A DNA stretch of 64,000 nucleotides, taken from contig NZ_AP025667.1 of NCBI RefSeq assembly GCF_022846655.1, positions 186,001 to 250,000 on the forward strand. Direction: 5' to 3'. The DNA is from Streptomyces seoulensis. Lineage in GTDB: Bacteria; Actinomycetota; Actinomycetes; Streptomycetales; Streptomycetaceae. Numbering within the stretch: position 1 is the stretch's first letter; each line of letters opens with the position of its first letter. Made by a program: the position numbers and the translations under genes. The notes under the pieces were generated by a model, which worked only from the letters and a program-made list of their open reading frames with translations, was not told the origin of the DNA and did no database searches. Below, one piece after another: positions 34,113 through 42,309 of the stretch.

Positions 34113-34725
34113 CGCCATGACCCGACTCCCCGCCCACGAACAGCACATCCCCGACTACGGCACCGTCCGCATCCGCCCCTTGGACCCGGAGACGGACACC
34201 CCGGTGGTCCACGCCTGGGTCAGCGAGGAACGAGCCGTCTTCTGGGGCATGACCGGCCTCACGGAAGCCCAGGTCGGCGAGATCTACACCCACATGGCCA
34301 CCCTCGACACCCACCACGCCCTCCTCGTCACCAAGGACGGCGAACCGGCCGCCCTCCTCCAGACGTACGACCCCGCGGCCGACCGCGTCGGCGAGTGCTA
34401 CGAGGTCCGCCCCGGCGACATGGGCGTCCACCTCCTGCTCGCCCCCGCCGCCCCCGGCGGACACCGCCCCGGCTGGACCTCCGCCCTGCTGACCGCGATG
34501 GCCCAGTACGTCCTGCTGGTGCTGGGCAACAGCCGGATCGTGGTCGACCCGGACGTGCGCAACACCAAGGCCGTCGCCCGCTTCGAGCGCCAGGGTTTCG
34601 CCCCCGGCCCCGAGGTCGTCCTCCCCGAGATCGACCTGCCGGACGTGTACCTGCCCGAGAAGCACGCCCGGCTCGCCTTCCTCACCCGCGAGACCGCCTT
34701 CCCGGAGGCCACCGGTACGGTTTGA
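34105..34725 (+). CDS. siderophore biosynthesis-type GNAT acyltransferase (DesC/AlcB-like)
   Basis: 206 aa; ATG overlaps the end of the acylase gene by 8 bases. Sequence blocks GTVRIRPLDPETDTPVVHAWV, FWGMTGL, GDMGVHLLL and RIVVDPDVRNTKAVARFERQGF match the AlcB/IucB/RhbD/MbtK acyltransferase domain that acylates hydroxylamines or lysine side chains in hydroxamate siderophores. Cotranscribed with the acylase behind an iron box. It is probably a second DesC-like enzyme or a tailoring enzyme; no siderophore synthetase lies nearby, so it would act on a product made elsewhere. Confidence 0.88.
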   Translation: MSDAMTRLPAHEQHIPDYGTVRIRPLDPETDTPVVHAWVSEERAVFWGMTGLTEAQVGEIYTHMATLDTHHALLVTKDGEPAALLQTYDPAADRVGECYEVRPGDMGVHLLLAPAAPGGHRPGWTSALLTAMAQYVLLVLGNSRIVVDPDVRNTKAVARFERQGFAPGPEVVLPEIDLPDVYLPEKHARLAFLTRETAFPEATGTV

Positions 34726-34764
34726 GCGCGCGGCCGCGAACATCCGTAACTGCGGGGGACGAGT

Positions 34765-36513
34765 GTGTTCCGAAGACGGAGGCTGGGCGACGTGCGCGAC
34801 CGTGAACGAGTGCTCAGGCGCGTGCTGTTGGCCACCGTGAGCATGGTCCTGCTCGTCCTCGGCAGCGCGTCCCCCGCCTCCGCGCACGCGGCCCTGCGCA
34901 CGACCGACCCGGAAGACGGAACGATCCTCCAGCGGGCCCCGCGCACGCTGACCCTGACGTACACCGAGTCGGTGGGCCTGCTCACCGACTCGTTCCGCGT
35001 CTACGACCCCGAGAACCACCGCCTGAGCACCGGCCAGGCCGACCACGCCCCCGGCCGGTCGGACACGGTCCGTGTGCCGCTTCCGGCGCGGCTGGCGAAG
35101 GGCACGTACGTGGTGGCGTGGCGCGTGGTGTCCGCCGACAGCCACCCCGTCTCCGGCGCGCTCACCTTCTCGGTGGGCGAGCGCACGGTCACGACGGCCA
35201 CCGCGCCCGGCCAGACGGAGAACCGGACCACCACCAGCCTCTACAACATCGCCCGCTACCTCGCGTACCTCGCCGCGACCGTGCTGCTGGGCGCGGCCGC
35301 GTTCCTCGCGTACTGCCGGCCGCCCCGCCGCGCGCCCCTGCGCCCGCTGTTCCTCGCGGGCGGCGCCACCCTGCTCGGCTCGACGCTCGCCCTGCTCCTG
35401 CTGCGCGGCCCGTACGAGGAGGGCACCGCACCGACGTTCGCGTCCCTGGGCCGCACCCTGACCACCCGGCCCGGTGAACTCCTGCTCGCACGGCTGGCGT
35501 TGCTGCTGGTGGCGGCGGTCTGCGCGGTGTGCCTGCGCCGCTGGGGCGGGGCCGTGCCGCGCCCGGCCGCCCTGACCGCCGGCGCGACCCTGGCCCTGGC
35601 CCTCGCCCTGACCTGGTCGGCAGCCGAACACGCCTCCGCCGGCATCCAGGTCCCGCTGGCCATCGCCTCCACCACCCTCCACCTGCTGGCGACGGCTGCC
35701 TGGCTGGGCGGTCTCGCGGCCCTGCTGCTGACCCTGCGCTCCACGGTGCCCCCGCAGGTGATCACCCGCTTCTCCCGCCTCGCCCTCACCTCGGTGATCG
35801 TCCTGGTGGTGACCGGCGTCTACCAGTCCTGGCGTGGCCTGGGCACCTGGCAGGCGCTCACGGAGACGACGTACGGCCGCGTGCTGCTGGCGAAGCTGGC
35901 GGCGGTGGGGCTGCTGCTGGCGGCGGCGGCGTGGTCCCGCCGGTGGACGGCGCGGCTGGCGGTGCCGGCGGCGAAGATCCTGGAGCCGGCGGGCGGCCCG
36001 GCGCTCCCCGCACCCGCGGTGGCCGACGCACCACTCCCCTTCCGCCACCTGCGCCGCTCGGTCCTGGCGGAGGCGGCGGTCGGTGTGGTGGTCCTGGTCC
36101 TGACGACCCTGCTGACCAGCACCCTGCCGGGCCGGGCGGCAGAAGAGGCGGCGACTGCGGAGACGGGCATCCCGGCCGCCTCGGTCACGACGGTCCCGTT
36201 CGCGGTGGGCGACAGCGGCCACGGCAAGGTCCAGATCACCTTCGACCCCGGCCGCGTGGGCCCGAACTCCGTCCAGGCGGTGGTCTACGGCGCGAACGGC
36301 GCCCTGGCGGCCGTCCCCGAACTCCGCATCACCATGACGCTCCCGGCCCAGCGCCTGGGCCCCCTGGACACCGGGCTCACCGACCGCGGCGGCTACTGGG
36401 CCACGAACTCCTTCGACCTGCCGATCCCCGGCACGTGGACGATGAAGGTGACGGTACGGGTGTCGGACCTGGACCAGGTGACGGTCTCGCGCACGGTACG
36501 GGTGGCACGCTGA
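34765..36513 (+). CDS. CopC-CopD fusion copper protein
   Basis: 582 aa; GTG 34765 with GGGGGA upstream (GTG 34792 is also possible). Signal peptide at about 18-40, so the mature protein begins H41-A-A-L, the N-terminal His Cu(II) ligand of CopC. The CopC beta-barrel continues to about 137, with SADSHPVSG holding further ligands. A CopD eight-helix domain follows (about 155-440), then a C-terminal beta-domain (about 475-580, FAVGDSGHGKVQITFDP; WTMKVTVRVSDLDQVTV). Predicted role: copper import or periplasmic copper handling. A Streptomyces homologue usually sits with DUF461 or Sco genes, which are absent here. Confidence 0.9.
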   Translation: MFRRRRLGDVRDRERVLRRVLLATVSMVLLVLGSASPASAHAALRTTDPEDGTILQRAPRTLTLTYTESVGLLTDSFRVYDPENHRLSTGQADHAPGRSDTVRVPLPARLAKGTYVVAWRVVSADSHPVSGALTFSVGERTVTTATAPGQTENRTTTSLYNIARYLAYLAATVLLGAAAFLAYCRPPRRAPLRPLFLAGGATLLGSTLALLLLRGPYEEGTAPTFASLGRTLTTRPGELLLARLALLLVAAVCAVCLRRWGGAVPRPAALTAGATLALALALTWSAAEHASAGIQVPLAIASTTLHLLATAAWLGGLAALLLTLRSTVPPQVITRFSRLALTSVIVLVVTGVYQSWRGLGTWQALTETTYGRVLLAKLAAVGLLLAAAAWSRRWTARLAVPAAKILEPAGGPALPAPAVADAPLPFRHLRRSVLAEAAVGVVVLVLTTLLTSTLPGRAAEEAATAETGIPAASVTTVPFAVGDSGHGKVQITFDPGRVGPNSVQAVVYGANGALAAVPELRITMTLPAQRLGPLDTGLTDRGGYWATNSFDLPIPGTWTMKVTVRVSDLDQVTVSRTVRVAR

Positions 36514-36518
36514 GCCGT

Positions 36519-37106
36519 ATGCGGACCGACGTCGTGCGGATCGAGGGCACGGACTTCCTGACCACGCTGACCCTGGGCGCCCCCGTCGGCCTCCTGGCCC
36601 TGCACGGCGGCGTGGAGGGCGGCACGGCGGAACTGGCGACGGAGGTGGCGGCCCGCACAGGAGCCACCCTCCTCACCTTCACCCAGCCGACGGGCCCCCC
36701 GGCCCACATCCCGTCCATCCGCATGTCGGCCTGCGCCCCGCTGCGGACCTTCCTGTCCCACGCGACCCTGACGATCTCCCTCCACGGCCACAACCGCCGG
36801 ACGACCCCCCGCACCATCTACGTAGGCGGCTCGAACCGCCCGGCGGCCCGCGTCCTGGCAGCCGCCCTGGCCGACTCGGCCTTCACCCCGGTCACCTCTC
36901 TCGCCGACATCCCCCCGCCGCTGCGCGGCCTGCACCCCGAGAACCCGGTCAACCAGACCCGACTCGGCGGAGTCCAACTGGAACTCCCGGTCCTGGCCCG
37001 CACGACCCACCCTGCTCCGACCGACCCGGAGATCCCGCCGGAGGAGGTCGTGGAGGGGATCGTGGAGGGGGTGGGGGTGTTGCTGGAGAGGGGCGGCGCT
37101 TGGTGA
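36519..37106 (+). CDS. poly-gamma-glutamate hydrolase family protein
   Basis: 195 aa; ATG 36519, 5 bases after the CopCD stop. LLALHGGVEGGTAELATEVAARTGA contains the H-G-G-x-x-E zinc site of the DUF867/phage PghP family. LTISLHGHNR supplies another His, and NPVNQTRLGGVQLELP is a substrate-loop motif. These are zinc peptidases cleaving gamma-glutamyl bonds. No secretion signal is visible. The link with the copper protein upstream is positional only. Confidence 0.8.
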   Translation: MRTDVVRIEGTDFLTTLTLGAPVGLLALHGGVEGGTAELATEVAARTGATLLTFTQPTGPPAHIPSIRMSACAPLRTFLSHATLTISLHGHNRRTTPRTIYVGGSNRPAARVLAAALADSAFTPVTSLADIPPPLRGLHPENPVNQTRLGGVQLELPVLARTTHPAPTDPEIPPEEVVEGIVEGVGVLLERGGAW

Positions 37107-37162
37107 TCTGCCGGGGCGCCCTGACGCGGGCGGAGGCGGAGGAGTACCTGACGAGACACCCG

Positions 37163-37573
37163 CTACGAACCGGGCATCAGCCCGCTCCCGGAGAACTGGA
37201 CGGCGGCCCTGGCGATCATCTTCTCGTCGAGAGGCCGCACGACGGCCCGTAGCTCCCGAGCGCTCCGTTTCGGGAGAGCGTGGAGTACGGCATCCAGATG
37301 CTCACGGAAGCCGACGTCGTAGCAACCGCATTCGCGGATGCCGCAGTCAGACTTCTCCAGCGCGTCCGCGAGCTGCCGGAGCGGCCCGTGGGCCAGTACC
37401 GTCCAGTGCCAGAACGCCGCTTCCGTGGCCTCGGTCCAGCCCCGCTCCCGCTCCAGCCGCCGCAGATCGGCCGTGCAGGAGCCGGAAAGCCGATCGATGA
37501 GCGGAAACCGCCGCCGCACATCCCGACGACCTCGTTGCTCGCCCCGCAGGGCTGACGGGCGCCTACGCGGCAT
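37163..37573 (-). CDS. conserved hypothetical protein
   Basis: 136 aa; ATG 37573 with AAGGGG upstream. Basic N-terminus (MPRRRPSALRGEQRGRRDVRRRFPLIDRLSGSC), then a helical domain with HWTVLAHGPLRQLADALEKSDCGIRECGCYDVGFREHLDAVLHALP. Three Cys (about 76, 81, 83) and a His could bind zinc. I recall homologues across Streptomyces with no assigned function. Convergent with the poly-gamma-glutamate hydrolase gene. Confidence 0.75.
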   Translation of the reverse strand: MPRRRPSALRGEQRGRRDVRRRFPLIDRLSGSCTADLRRLERERGWTEATEAAFWHWTVLAHGPLRQLADALEKSDCGIRECGCYDVGFREHLDAVLHALPKRSARELRAVVRPLDEKMIARAAVQFSGSGLMPGS

Positions 37574-37754
37574 TGCCCCTTTGCTCGTCTGTCATGGCGG
37601 GCAAGCTACAGCCGGAGCCGCCGACCGTGCCAACACTTTTCGGGCCACGGCCCACGCGGCCGGCCGTGGAGGGAGCGTGCGCTCCAACAGCCGACGCTGC
37701 CACCGTCGTTCAGGCTGATCCGAGACTTCACGGATCTCCCGCCCGGCCCCCCAG

Positions 37755-37798
37755 AACGTCGAAGGGCCCCGCTGCAAGCAGCGGGGCCCTTCGACGTT
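37755..37798. terminator. perfect 21-bp palindromic hairpin downstream of tRNA-Ser(GGA)
   Basis: A 44-base perfect inverted repeat, 21-bp arms around an AA loop (core GGGCCCCGCTGC/GCAGCGGGGCCC). Positioned as terminator for the minus-strand tRNA. Unusually long. Confidence 0.75.
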
Positions 37799-37818
37799 AG
37801 TGCCCGGTGAGGCACTGG

Positions 37819-37903
37819 CGGAGGATACGAGATTCGAACTCGTGAGGGGTTGCCCCCAACACGCTTTCCAAGCGTGCGCCCTAGGCCACTAGGCGAATCC
37901 TCC
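37819..37903 (-). tRNA. tRNA-Ser(GGA)
   Basis: 85-nt class II tRNA: acceptor GGAGGAT/ATCCTCC, discriminator G, anticodon GGA, long variable arm. CCA not encoded. Confidence 0.95.
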
Positions 37904-38026
37904 GGGGCAAACATTACATGACCGCGGGGAGTGCTCGCGAACCTCGTTCCCCGAGCTCGGACGGGTGCTCCTCACCGGTTCGAGCGAGGTATCTCGCGGA
38001 GGTCCGGATCGGGTACTCTTTCCGCA

Positions 38027-38112
38027 GCCCCCCACGCGGTGCTATCTGACTGAACTCCCCCAGGGCCGGAAGGCAGCAAGGGTAGGTCGGCTCTGGCAGG
38101 TGCGTGGGGGGC
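38027..38112 (+). ncRNA. ffs: signal recognition particle RNA (small bacterial type, 4.5S-like)
   Basis: An 86-nt region closed by the perfect 11-bp stem GCCCCCCACGC/GCGTGGGGGGC. The conserved apical domain CAGGGCCGGAAGGCAGCAAGGGTAGG contains the GGAA tetraloop and symmetric loop that bind Ffh. TACTCT 9 bases upstream is a probable -10, and CCTTGTTTTT after the stem acts as a terminator. It lies directly before dnaX, its usual place in actinobacteria. Confidence 0.95.
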
Positions 38113-38222
38113 CCTTGTTTTTCCGGGGGCGGGGGCCGGGGACCCGCCTGTGACCTGCACCGGGCTCGGGCCCGCTTCCGCCGCGCGGCCTGTTGTCCGT
38201 GCTCCCCTATAACCTCGTATGC

Positions 38223-40523
38223 GTGTCGTCTCTCGCCTTGTACCGCCGCTACCGCCCCGAGACCTTCGCCGAGGTCATCGGGCAGGAGCACGTAACCGAC
38301 CCGCTGCAGCAGGCGCTGCGGAACAACCGGGTCAATCACGCGTACCTGTTCAGTGGTCCTCGCGGCTGCGGCAAGACGACCAGCGCCCGCATCCTGGCCC
38401 GCTGTCTGAACTGTGAGCAGGGTCCCACCCCCACCCCCTGCGGCGAGTGCCAGTCGTGCCAGGACCTCGCGCGCAACGGGCCGGGCTCGATCGACGTCAT
38501 CGAGATCGACGCCGCCTCCCACGGTGGTGTGGACGACGCCCGTGAGCTGCGCGAGAAGGCGTTCTTCGGGCCCGCGGGCAGCCGGTACAAGATCTACATC
38601 ATCGACGAGGCCCACATGGTCACGTCGGCCGGCTTCAACGCGCTGCTGAAGGTCGTCGAGGAGCCCCCGGAGCACCTCAAGTTCATCTTCGCCACCACCG
38701 AGCCCGAGAAGGTCATCGGGACCATCCGGTCGCGTACGCACCACTACCCCTTCCGGCTCGTCCCGCCCGGCACCCTCAGGGAGTACCTGGGCGAGGTGTG
38801 CCAGAAGGAGGACATCCCGGTCGCGGAGGGCGTGCTGCCGCTGGTCGTGCGCGCGGGCCAGGGTTCCGTGCGTGACTCCATGTCCGTCATGGACCAGCTC
38901 CTCGCCGGTGCCGGTGCGGACGGTGTGACGTACCCCATGGCCACCTCCCTCCTCGGCTACACCGACGGCTCCCTCCTCGACTCCGTCGTCGAGGCCTTCG
39001 CCACCGGTGACGGCGCCGCCGCCTTCGAGGTCGTGGACCATGTCATCGAGGGCGGCAACGACCCCCGCCGCTTCGTCGCCGACCTGCTGGAGCGGCTGCG
39101 TGACCTGGTGATCCTCGCCGCCGTGCCCGACGCCGCCGAGAAGGGCCTCATCGACGCCCCCGCCGACGTCATCGAGCGCATGCAGGCCCAGGCCGAGATC
39201 TTCGGCGCCGCCGAGCTGAGCCGCGCCGCCGACCTCGTCAACCAGGGCCTCACCGAGATGCGCGGCGCCAACTCGCCCCGCCTCCAGCTCGAACTCATCT
39301 GCGCGCGCGTGATGCTGCCCGCCGCGTACGGCGACGAGCGCTCCGTCATGGCCCGCCTCGACCGCATCGAGCGCGGGGTGAACTTCTCCGCGGGCGCCGC
39401 CGCTCCCGCCATGCAGTACGTCCCCGCTCCCGAGGCCCACCCCGGCGCCGCTCCGGCCGCCGCACCCGCCATGGGGGACGGGCCCGCCGTACCGCCCGGC
39501 GGCGGCCCCGCCGCCGCTCGCGCGGCCGTACGGAATCCCGGCGGGCCGGCCAACGCGGGTCCGTCCCACGCGGGTACGGGCAACGCGGGTACGGCCAACG
39601 CGGGTCCGGGGCCCGTCGCCCCGCAGCCCCCGGCACCGACTCCGGCCCCCGCGCCGACTCCGACTCCGACTCCGGCTCCCGCGCCAACTCCTGCTCCCGC
39701 ACAGGAAGCCGCCCCCGCCCCCGGCGCCTGGCCCACCGCCACGCCCGCCGGTGGCGGCCGGCGTTCCGGTGCCTGGCCCACCGCCGCTCCGGCGGGCGGC
39801 CAGCAGCAGCCGCAGGCCCAGCAGGCCCCGCCGAGCCGACCTCAGGCCCCGGCCCCTGCCTCTGCCCCGAGCCAGAGTCAGCAGTCCCAGCCCTCGGCCC
39901 CCGCTCCGGCCGCCCCCGCCCCCTCCGGCGCCCTCGACCCCCGCATGCTGTGGCCGAACATCCTGGAGGCCGTCAAGAACCGCCGCCGCTTCACCTGGAT
40001 CCTGCTCAGCCAGAACGCCCAGGTGACCGGCTTCGACGGCACCACCCTCCAGCTCGGCTTCGCCAGCGCGGGTGCCCGTGACAACTTCTCCGCCAGCGGC
40101 AGCGAGGACGTGCTGCGCCAGGCGCTGGCCGAGCAGTTCAACGTGCAGTGGAGGATCGAGGCGGTCATCGACCCCTCCGGCGGCGGCTCCGCACTCCCGC
40201 CCTCCGGCGGCACCCCGAGCTTCGGCGGAGGCGGGGGCGGCGGCGCCCACGCGAGCACCGGCGGCTACGGCGCCCCCGCGGCGAGCCCCGGCCCCACGGC
40301 CTCCCAGCCGAGCTCCCCCTCCCAGGGCGGCCCCCAGTCCCAGGACCGGTCGGCCCCCGCCCCCAGACCCCCGGCTCCCGAGCCGCCGTCCCCCGTCTCC
40401 CCCGAGGACGACATCCCCGCGGACGACGATCCCGACCTCGACGAGTCCGCCCTCTCCGGCCGCGACCTGATCGTGCGCGAACTGGGCGCCACGGTGGTCG
40501 ACGAGATCTCCCACGAGCACTGA
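38223..40523 (+). CDS. dnaX: DNA polymerase III subunits gamma and tau
   Basis: 766 aa from GTG 38223. Clamp-loader ATPase: Walker A GPRGCGKT at 45-52, zinc-binding Cys (C64, C73, C76, C79), Walker B with DEAH in IYIIDEAHMV, and the sensor region ATTEPEKV. Domain III ends near 385. A long Ala/Pro/Gly-rich linker (about 395-575) contains tandem Pro-Thr-Pro-Ala units. The tau-like C-terminal domain follows (LDPRMLWPNILEAVKNRRRFTWILLSQNAQV, about 578-660), then another Pro/Ser-rich tail. A TATAAC hexamer 9 bases upstream with no RBS suggests leaderless mRNA. Confidence 0.96.
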   Translation: MSSLALYRRYRPETFAEVIGQEHVTDPLQQALRNNRVNHAYLFSGPRGCGKTTSARILARCLNCEQGPTPTPCGECQSCQDLARNGPGSIDVIEIDAASHGGVDDARELREKAFFGPAGSRYKIYIIDEAHMVTSAGFNALLKVVEEPPEHLKFIFATTEPEKVIGTIRSRTHHYPFRLVPPGTLREYLGEVCQKEDIPVAEGVLPLVVRAGQGSVRDSMSVMDQLLAGAGADGVTYPMATSLLGYTDGSLLDSVVEAFATGDGAAAFEVVDHVIEGGNDPRRFVADLLERLRDLVILAAVPDAAEKGLIDAPADVIERMQAQAEIFGAAELSRAADLVNQGLTEMRGANSPRLQLELICARVMLPAAYGDERSVMARLDRIERGVNFSAGAAAPAMQYVPAPEAHPGAAPAAAPAMGDGPAVPPGGGPAAARAAVRNPGGPANAGPSHAGTGNAGTANAGPGPVAPQPPAPTPAPAPTPTPTPAPAPTPAPAQEAAPAPGAWPTATPAGGGRRSGAWPTAAPAGGQQQPQAQQAPPSRPQAPAPASAPSQSQQSQPSAPAPAAPAPSGALDPRMLWPNILEAVKNRRRFTWILLSQNAQVTGFDGTTLQLGFASAGARDNFSASGSEDVLRQALAEQFNVQWRIEAVIDPSGGGSALPPSGGTPSFGGGGGGGAHASTGGYGAPAASPGPTASQPSSPSQGGPQSQDRSAPAPRPPAPEPPSPVSPEDDIPADDDPDLDESALSGRDLIVRELGATVVDEISHEH

Positions 40524-40546
40524 GGCCGCCTCGGGCGAGTGAGCGG

Positions 40547-40599
40547 GCCGACGGCCGAGTGCACCCACATCGGCCGACGGTCGGGTGCACCCCCATCAG
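40547..40599 (+). repeat. tandem imperfect 26-bp repeat downstream of dnaX
   Basis: Unit 1 (40547-40572) and unit 2 (40573-40599) share CCGACGG-N-CG-N-GTGCACCC and CATC, differing at a few positions. Non-coding; lies in the dnaX-purD gap. Confidence 0.6.
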
Positions 40600-40691
40600 G
40601 AGCGCGGCCGACCCCGACCGCCCCGGCACCCCGCCCACGAACCTCAGGCCCCGCCTCACGCGGCGCCCCCGCCCAGGCGCGAGCCTCCCCT

Positions 40692-40708
40692 CGTAGGAAC
40701 CTCCAACT
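40692..40708 (+). promoter_or_regulatory. pur-associated 17-base element upstream of purD
   Basis: CGTAGGAACCTCCAACT differs by one base from the element at 51630-51646 upstream of purS. It ends 33 bases before a -10-like TAGGCT (40742-40747), which itself is 6 bases before the purD GTG. Confidence 0.6.
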
Positions 40709-40753
40709 TCCCCACCCCCCGGTCTTCGGTGACCCGACCGATAGGCTGACCCC

Positions 40754-42022
40754 GTGAAGGTCCTCGTCATCGGCGGCGGCGCCCGCGAACACGCCCTGTG
40801 CCGCTCTCTGTCCCTCGACCCCGACGTCACCGAACTGCACTGCGCCCCCGGCAACGCGGGCATCTCCGAGGTGGCCCAGCAGCACCAGGTCGACGCGCTC
40901 GACGGCAAGGCCGTCGCCGCGCTCGCCGGGGAGCTGGAGGCCGGCCTCGTGGTCATCGGCCCGGAGGCCCCGCTGGTCGCCGGGGTGGCCGATGCCGTGC
41001 GGGAGGCGGGCTTCCCGGTGTTCGGTCCGTCCCGCGAGGCCGCCGTGCTGGAGGGGTCCAAGGCGTTCGCCAAGGACGTCATGGCCACGGCCGGGGTGCC
41101 CACCGCGCGCTCGTACGTCTGCACCACCGCCGAGGAGGTCGCCGAGGCGCTCGCCGCCTTCGGGGCGCCGTACGTCGTCAAGGACGACGGGCTCGCCGCG
41201 GGCAAGGGCGTCGTCGTCACCTCCGACGTCGCGGAGGCCAAGGCGCACGCGGCCGCGTGCGAGCGGGTCGTGATCGAGGAGTTCCTCGACGGCCCCGAGG
41301 TCTCGCTCTTCGCCGTCACCGACGGCGTGACCGTCGTACCCCTCCAGCCCGCGCAGGACTTCAAGCGCGCGCTGGACGGCGACGAGGGCCCCAACACCGG
41401 TGGCATGGGCGCGTACTCCCCGCTGCCCTGGGCCGACCCGGAGCTGGTGGACGACGTGCTGCGCACCGTGCTCCAGCCGACCGTGGACGAGCTGCGCAGG
41501 CGCGGCACCCCGTTCTCCGGGCTGCTGTACGCCGGGCTCGCCATGACCTCGCGCGGTGTGCGGGTGATCGAGTTCAACGCCCGTTTCGGCGACCCCGAGA
41601 CCCAGGTCGTGCTGGCCCGGCTGAAGACCCCGCTGGCCTCCCTCCTGCTCGCCTCCGCCAACGGCACCCTCGCCGACCTGGAGCCGCTGCGCTGGAGCGA
41701 GGACGCGGCCGTCACCGTGGTCGTCGCCTCGCACAACTACCCCGGCACCCCGCGCACCGGCGACCCGATCACGGGCCTGGACGAGGTGGCCGGGCAGGAC
41801 GCCCCCGACGCCTACGTCCTGCACGCCGGGACGAAGCGGGACGGCGACGCCACCGTCAGCGCGGGCGGCCGCGTGCTGTCCGTCACGGCCACCGGCGAGG
41901 ACCTGGCCGAGGCCCGCGAGCGGGCGTACCGCGCGGTCGCCCGCATCGGCCTCGACGGCTCCCACCACCGCACGGACATCGCGGCGAAGGCGGCCGAGGG
42001 AGCCAGGGCCGGCGCGGTGTAG
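40754..42022 (+). CDS. purD: phosphoribosylamine-glycine ligase
   Basis: 422 aa; GTG start. ATP-grasp enzyme joining glycine to phosphoribosylamine, step 2 of purine synthesis. N-terminal MKVLVIGGGAREHALC, the ATP-grasp loop DDGLAAGKGVVV, and metal-binding EFNARFGDPETQ near the end of the grasp domain are complete. The start follows a TAGGCT -10 by 6 bases without an RBS, so it is probably leaderless. Regulated together with purSQL if the shared upstream element is real. A 12-bp hairpin terminates it. Confidence 0.97.
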   Translation: MKVLVIGGGAREHALCRSLSLDPDVTELHCAPGNAGISEVAQQHQVDALDGKAVAALAGELEAGLVVIGPEAPLVAGVADAVREAGFPVFGPSREAAVLEGSKAFAKDVMATAGVPTARSYVCTTAEEVAEALAAFGAPYVVKDDGLAAGKGVVVTSDVAEAKAHAAACERVVIEEFLDGPEVSLFAVTDGVTVVPLQPAQDFKRALDGDEGPNTGGMGAYSPLPWADPELVDDVLRTVLQPTVDELRRRGTPFSGLLYAGLAMTSRGVRVIEFNARFGDPETQVVLARLKTPLASLLLASANGTLADLEPLRWSEDAAVTVVVASHNYPGTPRTGDPITGLDEVAGQDAPDAYVLHAGTKRDGDATVSAGGRVLSVTATGEDLAEARERAYRAVARIGLDGSHHRTDIAAKAAEGARAGAV

Positions 42023-42061
42023 CGACCCCTGCTAGCCACGCGAAGGCACCCCCGATCCACC

Positions 42062-42093
42062 CCAGGCCCCGGACCCCGAAATCCGGGGCCTGG
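42062..42093 (+). terminator. terminator of purD
   Basis: CCAGGCCCCGGA / TCCGGGGCCTGG, 12-bp perfect stem with 8-base loop, followed by CCTTT. Confidence 0.75.
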
Positions 42094-42309
42094 CCTTTGC
42101 CGTCTGTCACCCAGCTCTGACCAAGGCCATTCCATCGAGTGAGCAATGCGCCATCCGGCTGACGGGGGCCGGGGCCCCAACTATGGTGCGGCGCAAGCGG
42201 TCCGGCACTTGGCCCACCGGCATTGCGATGTCAGTGACGGGTGCCACAGTGGGGGAGTGGGCACCGCCAGGACAGCACGCGATCGGCAGGGAGGGGGTGA
42301 GCGTCGCGC

